Virus record (IMG/VR): IMGVR_UViG_3300037156_000047
Location: 1-29,888 of that record
Source of the DNA: a virus
Strand: one strand, 5' to 3'
DNA: 29,888 nucleotides
In this document: one piece after another, positions 22,385-29,216 of the stretch
Numbering within the stretch: the stretch's first letter is position 1
Layout: every line of letters begins with the position of its first letter
Made by a program: the position numbers and the translations under genes
Notes under the pieces: generated by a model
What the model saw: only the letters and a program-made list of their open reading frames with translations
Database searches by the model: none
Told to the model about the DNA's origin: nothing

Positions 22385-22957
22385 CTAGTTAGGCAATGCC
22401 ATGAGCATCTGCGTGCGGGTGACGGGGTCGGTCATGCCCGCCTTGTCCATCGCCGCGGTGAGCACGGCAGCGGTCAACGGGGCGTCGTCCTTGGGGGTGA
22501 GGTCAGCACGGGAGAGCAACGCCGAGATGGCGGGAGATACCGTGACCCGCTCGGGCTGCTGCGCCTGGGCGGTGAGGCGGGCGGTGAGGCTGGCGATCTC
22601 CTTGGATTGGGCTTCCGCCGCGGCGGTGAGAGTGGCGATCGCCGGGTCGGGCGCGACGACAGCGGCGCCCTGCACCGACGCGGTGTCCTGATAGTTGTCG
22701 GCGTTGGCCTTCATGTGCGCCGCGTGCTCGCCCAGGGCGCCCATTGCCGAACTGTCACCATAGCCACTCTTAGCGGCGGCGGCGTGGAGGTCTTGCAGGC
22801 GGTCCAGGTCTTCGGTCAGCGCCGGGGCGCCTTTCTTGACGGAGGCGGCGCGGACGGGCATTGCCGCAGCGACGGCGGCGGTAATGAGCGTGCCGACCGA
22901 CGCCAGTAGGTTGGTGTTGTTTGCGGCCAGCGCGGCGGCCAGTTCTTCGGGGGTCAT
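22385..22957 (-). CDS. Nested product: scaffold protein (internal start)
   Basis: A 190-aa in-frame product from the ATG at 22957, preceded by GGAAGGAGTACACACC. It is mostly predicted helix (TPEELAAALAANNTNLL, TEDLDRLQDLHAAAA, LTAAAEAQSKEIASLTAR) without a catalytic pattern, as expected for a scaffold. The same nested, in-frame scaffold start occurs in the lambda C/Nu3 pair. The stop is 111 nt before the capsid ATG. Confidence 0.6.
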   Translation of the reverse strand: MTPEELAAALAANNTNLLASVGTLITAAVAAAMPVRAASVKKGAPALTEDLDRLQDLHAAAAKSGYGDSSAMGALGEHAAHMKANADNYQDTASVQGAAVVAPDPAIATLTAAAEAQSKEIASLTARLTAQAQQPERVTVSPAISALLSRADLTPKDDAPLTAAVLTAAMDKAGMTDPVTRTQMLMALPN

Positions 22958-23482
22958 GGTGTGTACTCCTTCCGCCGCGGCGGCTAGTCGGGTCTGCTCG
23001 TAAGCTGCGTCCCGCCTGAGCAGGATGGCGGCGCCAGTGAATCCAGTTGAAGCCTTGATGCGGGCCACGCCTGCGCGCTCCGGGGCCAAGGTCACGTCAA
23101 TTTCAAAACTCATCCCGACGTTCTCGCCGGTGGCGTTGGCCGCCTGGATCGTGCGCACGGCGTCGGGAAAGTCCTTGTCCCAGAGCACGCCGCTGACGTG
23201 GATGGCGCCTGCCTCGATTCGCGCCTCGGTGATGACGCCAATTTTCTGCCGCACGTTATGCCCGGTCAGGTCGGAGATGTAGTTCACGCCCATACCAAGG
23301 AGCGTCGGCAGAATCTTTTCAGCCACGGTGGTGGGGAGGATCACGCAGTCCCCGCCACTACCGCCGGGCGCCTTGGTGCTGGGCGTGTCGAGTTGGCAAA
23401 GTATGCCGGTGAAAGGGTGGCGGTTCGGCGCGCCGGTGTCGGGCATGGCGAGGGCCATGGCCTGGAGGGTGAATAGCTTCAT
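22385..23482 (-). CDS. Nested product: prohead protease with scaffold tail (internal start)
   Basis: An alternative in-frame product of 365 aa beginning MKLFTLQAMALAMP. AGAAGGAGGCGCC sits directly before its ATG, one of the best ribosome-binding sites in the window. The protease part has HPFTGILCQLDTPS near its start, then TGH, IGVITEARIEAGAIHV, and GMSFEI with the likely nucleophile Ser. It would cleave scaffold and shell during capsid maturation. Separate translation from this site would restore the gene structure seen in most related phages. Confidence 0.65.
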   Translation of the reverse strand: MKLFTLQAMALAMPDTGAPNRHPFTGILCQLDTPSTKAPGGSGGDCVILPTTVAEKILPTLLGMGVNYISDLTGHNVRQKIGVITEARIEAGAIHVSGVLWDKDFPDAVRTIQAANATGENVGMSFEIDVTLAPERAGVARIKASTGFTGAAILLRRDAAYEQTRLAAAAEGVHTMTPEELAAALAANNTNLLASVGTLITAAVAAAMPVRAASVKKGAPALTEDLDRLQDLHAAAAKSGYGDSSAMGALGEHAAHMKANADNYQDTASVQGAAVVAPDPAIATLTAAAEAQSKEIASLTARLTAQAQQPERVTVSPAISALLSRADLTPKDDAPLTAAVLTAAMDKAGMTDPVTRTQMLMALPN

Positions 23483-24298
23483 GGCGCCTCCTTCTAGGTC
23501 GGCAACTGCCCCAAGACCGGCGGAAATTACGGCGCAGCGGCAATTTGGATGTTTTGGCGGGGCGTCGCCGCTCCAGCCGTCCGGGGCGTCGAAGTCGGTG
23601 TCGAGGGCGCGAATCTGACCATCCATGGCGTCGCAATGCCCGCAACACCTGGCGTCCGACGTGGCGCTCCACTGCTTCAGTAGCCCCATTTCCGGGAAGT
23701 CGGCGGCCACGGCCACCATCTGCGCCAGGCGGGCGGCGTTCATCGCCGAGTTAATTTCAGTCCTGGCGATCCGCTCGAGCTTCCACGCCTCTTGCTCTAT
23801 GGACTCGCCCAGCCGTTTGGCAGCGGGTCGGATGCCCTCGCCCATCGTGAGGCTCACACCGAGGGAATCTGCGGCGGCGGTGCTGATGCCGTCGCCAAAC
23901 TTGGTCAGCAACGCCTCTTGCGGGTCGCTGATATGGAGGATGGCGTCGATCGGGAGAAAGGCCGCCACCTGGGAGGCAACCTCTGGATCGCCCACGTTGG
24001 CGGCGACGTCCTCTAGCGCGTGACCGGCGCCCATTTCGATCGCCGTGGTGGTGCTGCGGGCCAGGCTGGCGAGCATCTCCGGGATCGACTCACTGAGGAC
24101 TTGCGAGACCTCGAAAATGGTGTGGGCGGCGTGTTGGCTGCGTACCGTGTCGCCGTGGCCGGTGTCGAGTAACTTGACCAGACGGGAGACCATCTCCTTC
24201 TTGGCCCGGCGGAAGATGCGCTGGAGGCGCATCCATGCAGTGGCTTCGAGGTCGAGGGCGGCGCGGGCGTGTTCGGCGGGGAGTGGGTCGAGGGCCAT
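22385..24298 (-). CDS. MuF-prohead protease-scaffold in one 637-aa reading frame
   Basis: One uninterrupted frame from the ATG at 24298 (CGGAGGGCACACC before it). Residues 1-272 are a MuF-type head morphogenesis protein: ARTEINSAMNAARL near 176, WSATSDARCCGHCDAMDG, then the closing PKHPNCRCAV near 250. Residues from 273 are a U35-like prohead serine protease. Its candidate His is in DLTGHNVRQKIG (about 346) and its candidate Ser in ENVGMSFEI (about 396). Residues 448-637 are helical, Ala-rich scaffold-like sequence. Two internal ATGs at 23482 and 22957 carry strong sites. The three products are normally encoded by two or three separate genes. Whether the full-length fusion or the internal products dominate is unknown. 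A +1-frame TAG lies just before the first internal site, so an ancestral or sequencing frameshift is possible. Confidence 0.82.
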   Translation of the reverse strand: MALDPLPAEHARAALDLEATAWMRLQRIFRRAKKEMVSRLVKLLDTGHGDTVRSQHAAHTIFEVSQVLSESIPEMLASLARSTTTAIEMGAGHALEDVAANVGDPEVASQVAAFLPIDAILHISDPQEALLTKFGDGISTAAADSLGVSLTMGEGIRPAAKRLGESIEQEAWKLERIARTEINSAMNAARLAQMVAVAADFPEMGLLKQWSATSDARCCGHCDAMDGQIRALDTDFDAPDGWSGDAPPKHPNCRCAVISAGLGAVADLEGGAMKLFTLQAMALAMPDTGAPNRHPFTGILCQLDTPSTKAPGGSGGDCVILPTTVAEKILPTLLGMGVNYISDLTGHNVRQKIGVITEARIEAGAIHVSGVLWDKDFPDAVRTIQAANATGENVGMSFEIDVTLAPERAGVARIKASTGFTGAAILLRRDAAYEQTRLAAAAEGVHTMTPEELAAALAANNTNLLASVGTLITAAVAAAMPVRAASVKKGAPALTEDLDRLQDLHAAAAKSGYGDSSAMGALGEHAAHMKANADNYQDTASVQGAAVVAPDPAIATLTAAAEAQSKEIASLTARLTAQAQQPERVTVSPAISALLSRADLTPKDDAPLTAAVLTAAMDKAGMTDPVTRTQMLMALPN

Positions 24299-24321
24299 GG
24301 TGTGCCCTCCGATTGCCGCGC

Positions 24322-24645
24322 CTAGCTGAACATCAGGTTAGTTGCCTGTGTAAACTGGGGAAGGTTCTGGTACGGGGTGGTTGCTTGCTCCTGTGTGTCA
24401 AGGCGCCAGCCTCGGCCGATGTCGGAGCGTCGCCAGAGGTTGAGCATGCCGTCTTGGGTGATCGTGACCATCGTCCCGTCTTTGATTCTCGACACCACGA
24501 CAAGAGCGCCGTCCTGGAGCATGCCTTCGATGGTCATGTACCGGACCTCCACGCCGCCGCGGTCACGAATGGCGACAATCTCGGGGTCGAGCGGGGCGAG
24601 TGAATCTCCCCAAGGCTCGACAACCTCACCATTCATTCCGATCAT
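24322..24645 (-). CDS. Unknown 107-aa protein upstream of MuF
   Basis: Not recognised. CCGGAGGGCGCCAG precedes the ATG at 24645. It looks like a compact beta protein (VVEPWGDSLAPLDPEI, GALVVVSRIKDGTMVTI, LNLWRRSDIGRGWRL) with a polar end. It sits between portal and MuF genes, where small head-associated proteins are common. No membrane span or metal motif is visible. Confidence 0.6.
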   Translation of the reverse strand: MIGMNGEVVEPWGDSLAPLDPEIVAIRDRGGVEVRYMTIEGMLQDGALVVVSRIKDGTMVTITQDGMLNLWRRSDIGRGWRLDTQEQATTPYQNLPQFTQATNLMFS

Positions 24646-24659
24646 CTGGCGCCCTCCGG

Positions 24660-24779
24660 TTAATCAGCGAACGCCACCAGTAGGCGCTCTAGTAGGTCTG
24701 GCGCGATGATGAGCCCCGCCATCGGCGGAGGCGGCGCCAGTTGGTAGTCCAGGCGGATGCCGGTAGGGAAGTCCGCCAT
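24660..24779 (-). CDS. 39-aa micro protein
   Basis: A 39-codon ORF with a near-perfect ribosome-binding site (CAGGAGGTGGACC before ATG). The peptide has a proline run (LAPPPPMAG) followed by a short amphipathic helix (APDLLERLLVAFAD). The next gene starts 15 nt after its stop. It is too short to classify. The excellent initiation site and tight packing make translation likely. Confidence 0.55.
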   Translation of the reverse strand: MADFPTGIRLDYQLAPPPPMAGLIIAPDLLERLLVAFAD

Positions 24780-24806
24780 GGTCCACCTCCTGACGCCGGC
24801 CGGGGT

Positions 24807-25031
24807 CTAGGTGAAGTCCGTCGCCACGACCGCCAACGCCGCAGCCAGACCGCCGGAGAGGCCTGCCAGTGCGGCGAGGTCGGCGTTGATCAGCGCCGCG
24901 TCCCGGACGTGGCCCTTGATGGCGTTGAGTTGGGCGGTGATATCAATACCCGTGGCGAGGCCAAGGGTTTGATCGGCGCCAACCGCAGCGGCGATGGCGG
25001 TGGTGAGGTCTGCGAGTGCTGTTCCAGCCAT
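24807..25031 (-). CDS. Unknown 74-aa Ala-rich protein
   Basis: The ATG at 25031 is chosen because AGGAGGCTCCCC precedes it and the portal stop lies just upstream; longer forms would run into the portal gene. The protein is strongly helical (LADLTTAIAAAVGADQ, TAQLNAIKGHVRDAAL) and ends in an Ala/Leu segment (GGLAAALAVVATDF) too weak to call a membrane span. Position between portal and MuF suggests a head-assembly accessory. Not recognised. Confidence 0.6.
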   Translation of the reverse strand: MAGTALADLTTAIAAAVGADQTLGLATGIDITAQLNAIKGHVRDAALINADLAALAGLSGGLAAALAVVATDFT

Positions 25032-25041
25032 GGGGAGCCTC

Positions 25042-26430
25042 CTATTTACGGGCGGGCTTGCGGCCCTTGGGTGGGGTGTCGGGGGTGCCCTTGGCGGGCT
25101 TGTCGTCGGGGCTCGCCACCGCGGCGGGCTGGGGTGCATTTTCGTCCGGGTTGGCGCTGGGCACCGTGGCGGCGTCTCCGCGCGCCTTGGCGATCAGGAT
25201 GGCGTTTTCGGTGGCGGTGAGGGCGCCGCGCCCGCCTTCTAGCGGCTCCAGCCCTAGCTCGTGGCGGTGCTCGTCGGGGACCGTGATGCCCGCCCCGATG
25301 AGGATCTCCCACACTTGCGCCTGCGCCAAGTCGTCCTCGTTGGTGAGCCCCTCGAAGACGAACGCCAGGTCATACCAACCAAGCGCCCGGCCTATTGCCT
25401 CGCGGGTGAGATACTCCGCCAGCAGCCGCGCCATGGGGAGGATGGCGCCCGCGTCGTCGGCTTCCGCCATTTCCTCGGCGGTGGCGCGGTTGACGGAGGT
25501 TTCCAAGTTGAGTTTCTGCGGGGAGATCCCGAACGCCAGGGCGATGAGCCTGACCAGCCAGGACTGCCACGCAAGGCGGAGGTCGGCGTCGGTGCCAGCG
25601 CCAAGCTTGAGCACTTGCGCCATGGCGCCCTTGGCACCCTCGGCGGGAGATTCGGACCCGCCGATAATGGGCGTCTCGCCCTGGCCCTCGACGCTGTCCT
25701 GCCAGTAGAGCCGGAAGGCGTCCACCTGGTCGGGCGTGATCGACGCGCCCAGGTCGAGCATGAATGACGGCGCGGCGTTGCCGGCGATCTTGCTGGCGAA
25801 GTCGAAACTGGAGACGAACGCGCAAATGAGATTGAACGCCACCTCCACCGGCGTGAGACCGAATGGCGTGGAGGTGCGGGGGTTCATCCGCAGGTACATG
25901 AGTTGGTCGTTGCGGAGCGGGATGTCGTGGCCCGCATAGCCTACGTGTTGAACGTACCGAGCTTCGTTGGGGGCGCCGGTCCACGCCGGGTAGAGGCGGA
26001 TCGTGGAGCCGTCCACCGGGAACAGCCAGAGCGGGTGGAGTGGGTCGGCGCTGACGACGATCTCCACCGCACCGGCGATGGTCATCGTGTCGTCAATGAC
26101 CTGCTCCGCCAGGGAGCGGAAGGAGTCGTCTTTGTTGGGCGAGGACAGGCAGACGGTGACGATCGCCGCGCGCTTCTCCATATCCGGCGTCATCTCGAGG
26201 CCGGGCGCCGCTACGATCTTCCACGCCGCGGCGGCTACGGGGTTTTTTGTGACGTTGAGCGCCGCGCGGACTAAGGGGTGCTCCGCGAAGCGCTGGAGGT
26301 TGGCTTGTGTAGGCTTGGGGATGGGGCGTTGCGTGCCACCGCCGCGGAAGGCGTTGATCCAGGAGGGGTAGGGCTGGGTGCCGCGGGTGGGAGGTGCCGG
26401 TGCTGTCGGTGCGGCGTGGATGCGGGCCAT
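25042..26430 (-). CDS. Portal protein
   Basis: A 462-aa portal, the dodecameric DNA gate at one capsid vertex. The order terminase, portal, MuF, protease, capsid fits. The sequence follows the SPP1/HK97-type plan. It has an N-terminal region (WINAFRGGG), then wing strands (ALNVTKNPVAAAAWKI, GAVEIVVSADPLHPLW) and the LYLRMNP-like step LMYLRMNPRTSTPFGLTP. The stem/clip helices include AFGISPQKLNLETSVNRA, a very typical portal segment, and the crown helix region is EEMAEADDAGAILPMARL. The last 45 residues are a disordered Pro/Lys tail (KGRKPARK). GTAGGAGGGCTAACCC precedes the ATG. Confidence 0.93.
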   Translation of the reverse strand: MARIHAAPTAPAPPTRGTQPYPSWINAFRGGGTQRPIPKPTQANLQRFAEHPLVRAALNVTKNPVAAAAWKIVAAPGLEMTPDMEKRAAIVTVCLSSPNKDDSFRSLAEQVIDDTMTIAGAVEIVVSADPLHPLWLFPVDGSTIRLYPAWTGAPNEARYVQHVGYAGHDIPLRNDQLMYLRMNPRTSTPFGLTPVEVAFNLICAFVSSFDFASKIAGNAAPSFMLDLGASITPDQVDAFRLYWQDSVEGQGETPIIGGSESPAEGAKGAMAQVLKLGAGTDADLRLAWQSWLVRLIALAFGISPQKLNLETSVNRATAEEMAEADDAGAILPMARLLAEYLTREAIGRALGWYDLAFVFEGLTNEDDLAQAQVWEILIGAGITVPDEHRHELGLEPLEGGRGALTATENAILIAKARGDAATVPSANPDENAPQPAAVASPDDKPAKGTPDTPPKGRKPARK

Positions 26431-26442
26431 GGGTTAGCCCTC

Positions 26443-26616
26443 CTACGGACGCGGTGGCGTTGGGTCCTGCTTGATGTGGATGTCGATCCCATTGCGGTCG
26501 AGCGCCTGCGCCCAACGCCAGCCAACGGCAGCGGCGAGCGTGGCGGCGAGCGTGGCGAGCATACCGGAGGCGAGGACACCCAGCCCGAAGCCGAGGGCGA
26601 TGGGGGCTAGGTGCAT
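26443..26616 (-). CDS. 57-aa single-span membrane protein
   Basis: Starts at the ATG at 26616, overlapping the end of the preceding small ORF by 10 nt, with GGCGAGG upstream. Residues 4-34 form a long hydrophobic helix (IALGFGLGVLASGMLATLAA) followed by RWAQALDRNGIDIHI and a Pro-rich tail. It is the largest of four tiny ORFs between terminase and portal. Function unknown; a membrane role early in assembly or DNA exit is possible but unsupported. Confidence 0.55.
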   Translation of the reverse strand: MHLAPIALGFGLGVLASGMLATLAATLAAAVGWRWAQALDRNGIDIHIKQDPTPPRP

Positions 26617-26717
26617 GGGTGGGCCTCGCCGATCGTGGTGGGACGGGGTTCTTTCCATGCGGCCTTGAATGCAGCGAGTTGGACGGCGTCCACTTCGGCG
26701 CGGATGGCGTTGTGCAT
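26607..26717 (-). CDS. 36-aa micro protein, third ORF of the 86-bp array
   Basis: The ATG at 26717 is preceded by AGGTAAGCGCC, the same initiation cassette that precedes the two upstream micro-ORFs. The TAA inside it ends the previous ORF. The peptide is soluble and helical (NAIRAEVDAVQLAAFKAAW) with a basic Pro-rich end. It differs from the two hydrophobic members, so only the cassette is shared. Not recognised. Confidence 0.5.
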   Translation of the reverse strand: MHNAIRAEVDAVQLAAFKAAWKEPRPTTIGEAHPCT

Positions 26718-26722
26718 GGCGC

Positions 26723-26803
26723 TTACCTCAGGATGTCAAAGATGACCAGACCGCCGACCAACATGCCGACGGCGAAACTGATAGCGCACCAGGCGAGTAG
26801 CAT
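26723..26803 (-). CDS. 26-aa micro membrane protein (array unit 2)
   Basis: A 26-codon ORF with one hydrophobic helix (AISFAVGMLVGGLVIF) ending D-I-L-R. AGGTAACCGCC comes before its ATG, with the previous stop codon TAA embedded in it. Same length, same ILR end and same spacing as the upstream unit, so the two are probably diverged copies. A real but unstudied membrane micro protein is the favoured reading. Confidence 0.5.
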   Translation of the reverse strand: MLLAWCAISFAVGMLVGGLVIFDILR

Positions 26804-26808
26804 GGCGG

Positions 26809-26889
26809 TTACCTCAGGATTGCGGCGGCAGTGAGGATGCCGATTGCGTACGCTATGCCCCATCGCACGAGGTAGCCCGTCCCATTCAT
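26809..26889 (-). CDS. 26-aa micro membrane protein (array unit 1)
   Basis: A 26-codon ORF directly after the large terminase. Its ribosome-binding site AAGAGGTAAGCGCC contains the terminase stop codon, so the two are translationally coupled. The peptide has a short polar start (NGTGYLVRW) and a hydrophobic helix (GIAYAIGILTAAAI) ending I-L-R. It shares length and C-terminus with the next unit. Confidence 0.5.
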   Translation of the reverse strand: MNGTGYLVRWGIAYAIGILTAAAILR

Positions 26890-26894
26890 GGCGC

Positions 26895-28136
26895 TTACCT
26901 CTTGATGGATCCGAACGAGAAACCGGCGGAGGGCGCCTTACCGTACAGTGTGAACTCTCGATATCGCAGGGCGTCCATGCCGTGGTCGTTGACCTTGAGC
27001 GGCTTGTCTTCGCCCTTTATAATGGCCTTGGGGTCCCACGAGTAAGAGCCAAATTCCTTGACGAGGTGCGGGCACTTCTCGCGGTGAATCTTGACCTTGC
27101 CATCTGTCAGGCGGTTGGACACCACCCGAATACCTGGCACCACGTCATTGTCTGCCGATGTGATGCCCTTGAATCCGTCCTTGCGAAGTTGGGCCGCCAT
27201 GGACGAGGCGGAAGGATCGATGTAAATGTGGCGCGGTAGGCGGTTGCCTAGAAACTTGATCAACGCCTGCGAGTATTCGCCGTCCGTCAGTTGGCGCATC
27301 GTGTCGCGCCCGCAGTGGCGGTATTCGTCGACATACCAGCCCACATCAGCCTTGGCGCCAACCAAGAGCGCGTGAAAAGGGTTCTGTGTGCCGTAGTCAA
27401 GCGTGAGGTCAAACCAGTCAAACGCCGCAGGCTGGTCGACATCATCAAACCCATGGGCGTCTAGGTCGAATGAGTCGTAGATGACGCCTTCGGCCATGAC
27501 CCACATGCCCTTGACCATGCGCTGAAACCACAACCCGGTGAAGCTGGCGCGGATGTCGGCCTTGTATTCTTCGGACAGGGCAAAGTTATCGTCTAGGTCG
27601 AAGTGGTGAACGGTCACGCGCCCGGAGGTTAGCGCCGCCTCGTTGCCGATGTAATCCTCATGGACCCAGTGAAACGGCGAGTCCGGGTTGGTCGTCCAGA
27701 TGGCACGCCCGGCTCCCTTGGAGCAACGAAGGATCGACTGCTTCACCACCACCTGGGGGATCTGCGTCACCTCGTCAATGTAGCAGCCTTCGACCGTCAT
27801 GCCGCGGATGCGTTTTTCGGCGCCAACGTCCCGAGCGCCAACACAGTGAATGGTACGGCCGAACAGGTAGAGGGTGTGATCGACGTAGCGGGAGTGCTCC
27901 GGGCCGACCATATCCAGTAAGTCGCTTATGACGTTGCGGTACAGGGTATCGCCCGTGACGCCTAGCATCAGGAGCCGCCCACCCTCGGACGTTTCCGACA
28001 TGACGTAGATCACCCAGCGAATGATACTGGCGATCGTCTTGCCCGACCGGACGGCGCCTTCAAGGATGTTAATTCGGGTGAGTGGCGCCTCGATCACGTC
28101 GAGTTGCTTGGGGCTAAAGTCGCAGTAAGTGAACAC
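26895..28136 (-). CDS. Terminase large subunit
   Basis: A 413-aa DNA-packaging motor. The GTG at 28136 overlaps the small subunit stop (TAGTG); the frame continues upstream but that part is antisense-like and overlaps the small subunit. The ATPase has Walker A EGAVRSGKT near residues 26-34 and Walker B CYIDEV with its Asp-Glu near 120. A coupling-like TTNPDSPFHW follows. The RNase H-like nuclease has Asp in LTLDYGTQNPF (about 246), in YIDPSASSM (about 306) and in NDHGMDALRY (about 387). All active-site acids look present. It cuts concatemers and pumps DNA through the portal. Length is a little under the usual 420-500 aa. Confidence 0.93.
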   Translation of the reverse strand: MFTYCDFSPKQLDVIEAPLTRINILEGAVRSGKTIASIIRWVIYVMSETSEGGRLLMLGVTGDTLYRNVISDLLDMVGPEHSRYVDHTLYLFGRTIHCVGARDVGAEKRIRGMTVEGCYIDEVTQIPQVVVKQSILRCSKGAGRAIWTTNPDSPFHWVHEDYIGNEAALTSGRVTVHHFDLDDNFALSEEYKADIRASFTGLWFQRMVKGMWVMAEGVIYDSFDLDAHGFDDVDQPAAFDWFDLTLDYGTQNPFHALLVGAKADVGWYVDEYRHCGRDTMRQLTDGEYSQALIKFLGNRLPRHIYIDPSASSMAAQLRKDGFKGITSADNDVVPGIRVVSNRLTDGKVKIHREKCPHLVKEFGSYSWDPKAIIKGEDKPLKVNDHGMDALRYREFTLYGKAPSAGFSFGSIKR

Positions 28137-28654
28137 TAGCCCCGCCCCGCGTTCCGCTTGCTCTGCTGAATGGCGTCGACCATATTTTGTAGCGGGTTGC
28201 CACTTGGCGCCGCCTGCAATCCGTCCTTCATGCCTAGCGATAGTCGGCCCATCTTGTCGGCGGCGGCCAGGGCGGCGATGTAGTCCTTGAGATCTTTCGG
28301 CGCGTTGAGGAACGCCACCTCCACGATCTCCGAGCCCTCCTTGGTGAAGCCGACAACCGATTGTGTCTTGCCTGGGTTCATCCATTCGGCGTAAAGGGCG
28401 CGGGCCTGGGCGGCAAGGCGGAGTGATTCGCGGGTCCATTCGGTGGCGTCGGTGAGTAACTCCTGCGCTATACGATGCGGCAATTCCGCCGACACCCTAC
28501 CGACAACCTGCCGACAGTCGGAAACCCACGATTCAGACTTTGCGCGCCTTTCGATGGTGCGGCTTGATATACCATATTTGTCGGCAAGCTTTCGGTAGCT
28601 CGTGCCGCCCTTTAAATATTCGGCCTTGATGGCTGTCCAGTTCGGGCTTGCCAC
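28136..28654 (-). CDS. Terminase small subunit
   Basis: A 172-aa DNA-recognition subunit of the packaging enzyme. The GTG at 28654 follows GGGAGGCGCCTGT. The N-terminus holds a helix-turn-helix (SYRKLADKYGISSRTIERRA), the usual DNA-binding part, which would recognise the packaging site. The rest is helical (LPHRIAQELLTDATEW, AALAAADKMGRLSLGM) for ring assembly, ending in a basic tail. It overlaps the large subunit by one base. Packaging sites often lie in or near this gene, but I could not identify one. Confidence 0.85.
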   Translation of the reverse strand: MASPNWTAIKAEYLKGGTSYRKLADKYGISSRTIERRAKSESWVSDCRQVVGRVSAELPHRIAQELLTDATEWTRESLRLAAQARALYAEWMNPGKTQSVVGFTKEGSEIVEVAFLNAPKDLKDYIAALAAADKMGRLSLGMKDGLQAAPSGNPLQNMVDAIQQSKRNAGRG

Positions 28655-28725
28655 ACAGGCGCCTCCCTTTATTCAATATCTCCGAAGCCGGTAGCGAAAA
28701 CGGCTCATCGTGAAAGCGGCGGGAC

Positions 28726-29109
28726 TTAGGAAGCCGCCCGCAGTGCAGCTGCGTAAGCTTCAGCAACGGTAATGCGGGGGCACGCCTGGAGCCTGCCAGA
28801 TCGGCGCGCGCGCTCCGCCTGTGTGTCGGGGCTCTCGTCGCGGTGGTGATAGTCCGTCCGCCGGTCGGAGCAGTCGCCGGGGAATAGGGCGATGAGGGCC
28901 GCCAGGGCGGGGACGAGTCGGCGGGCGGCAAGGATGGCGGGATCTTCGCCGGTGGCGGGCACGAAGGCCGCGGGCGTGAGGTTAATGGTGCGGGTGGCGA
29001 GGTGCTGGCGGCTGACGACGGGCTTGGATGCGGCCTTTCGAGCCGCCTGCCTTTGCTTGTCGGTGACGACCACGGCGGCTAGTTGTTCGGCGATCTTTGA
29101 TGCGCGCAT
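28726..29109 (-). CDS. Unknown 127-aa basic protein
   Basis: The ATG at 29109 is chosen because GGAGGCCAGT precedes it; the longer form would start inside the terminator. Not recognised. The N-terminal half is basic and helical (ASKIAEQLAAVVVTDKQ, ARKAASKPVVSRQHLA), the middle is hydrophobic (ARRLVPALAALIALF), and a charged stretch follows (DRRTDYHHRDESPD). It could bind nucleic acid. It lies between the regulator and the small terminase, where HNH nucleases or regulators often occur, but no HNH motif is visible. Confidence 0.55.
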   Translation of the reverse strand: MRASKIAEQLAAVVVTDKQRQAARKAASKPVVSRQHLATRTINLTPAAFVPATGEDPAILAARRLVPALAALIALFPGDCSDRRTDYHHRDESPDTQAERARRSGRLQACPRITVAEAYAAALRAAS

Positions 29110-29124
29110 ACTGGCCTCCAATGC

Positions 29125-29154
29125 AAAAAGACCCTGAGCAGCAGCTCTTGGTCT
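29125..29154 (-). terminator. Terminator between the regulator and the late operon
   Basis: Read on the minus strand: AGACC pairs with GGTCT, with an inner GAGC/GCTC stem and a TGCT loop separated by a small internal loop. Five T residues follow. It lies about 65 nt after the regulator's stop and only about 16 nt before the next ATG. Late gene transcription entering from the mapped promoter must pass this point. The rest of the gap 29110-29216 contains no further recognisable element. Confidence 0.6.
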
Positions 29155-29216
29155 TCGGTGTTTCCTCACATAAGCACGCCAAGGGCACGCCCAGCGTCAC
29201 CCTTGATTGCTCAATA

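Noticed and set aside
28137-28439. Upstream extension of the large terminase frame
   Set aside because: It overlaps the small terminase completely and its translation is Arg/Gly/Pro-rich. The GTG at 28136, overlapping the small subunit stop, is the sensible start.
28655-28725. Possible promoter before the small terminase
   Set aside because: A weak AT-rich patch (ATATTGAAT) is present near 28670-28682, but no convincing -35 pairs with it; only a short 5-bp hairpin is nearby.
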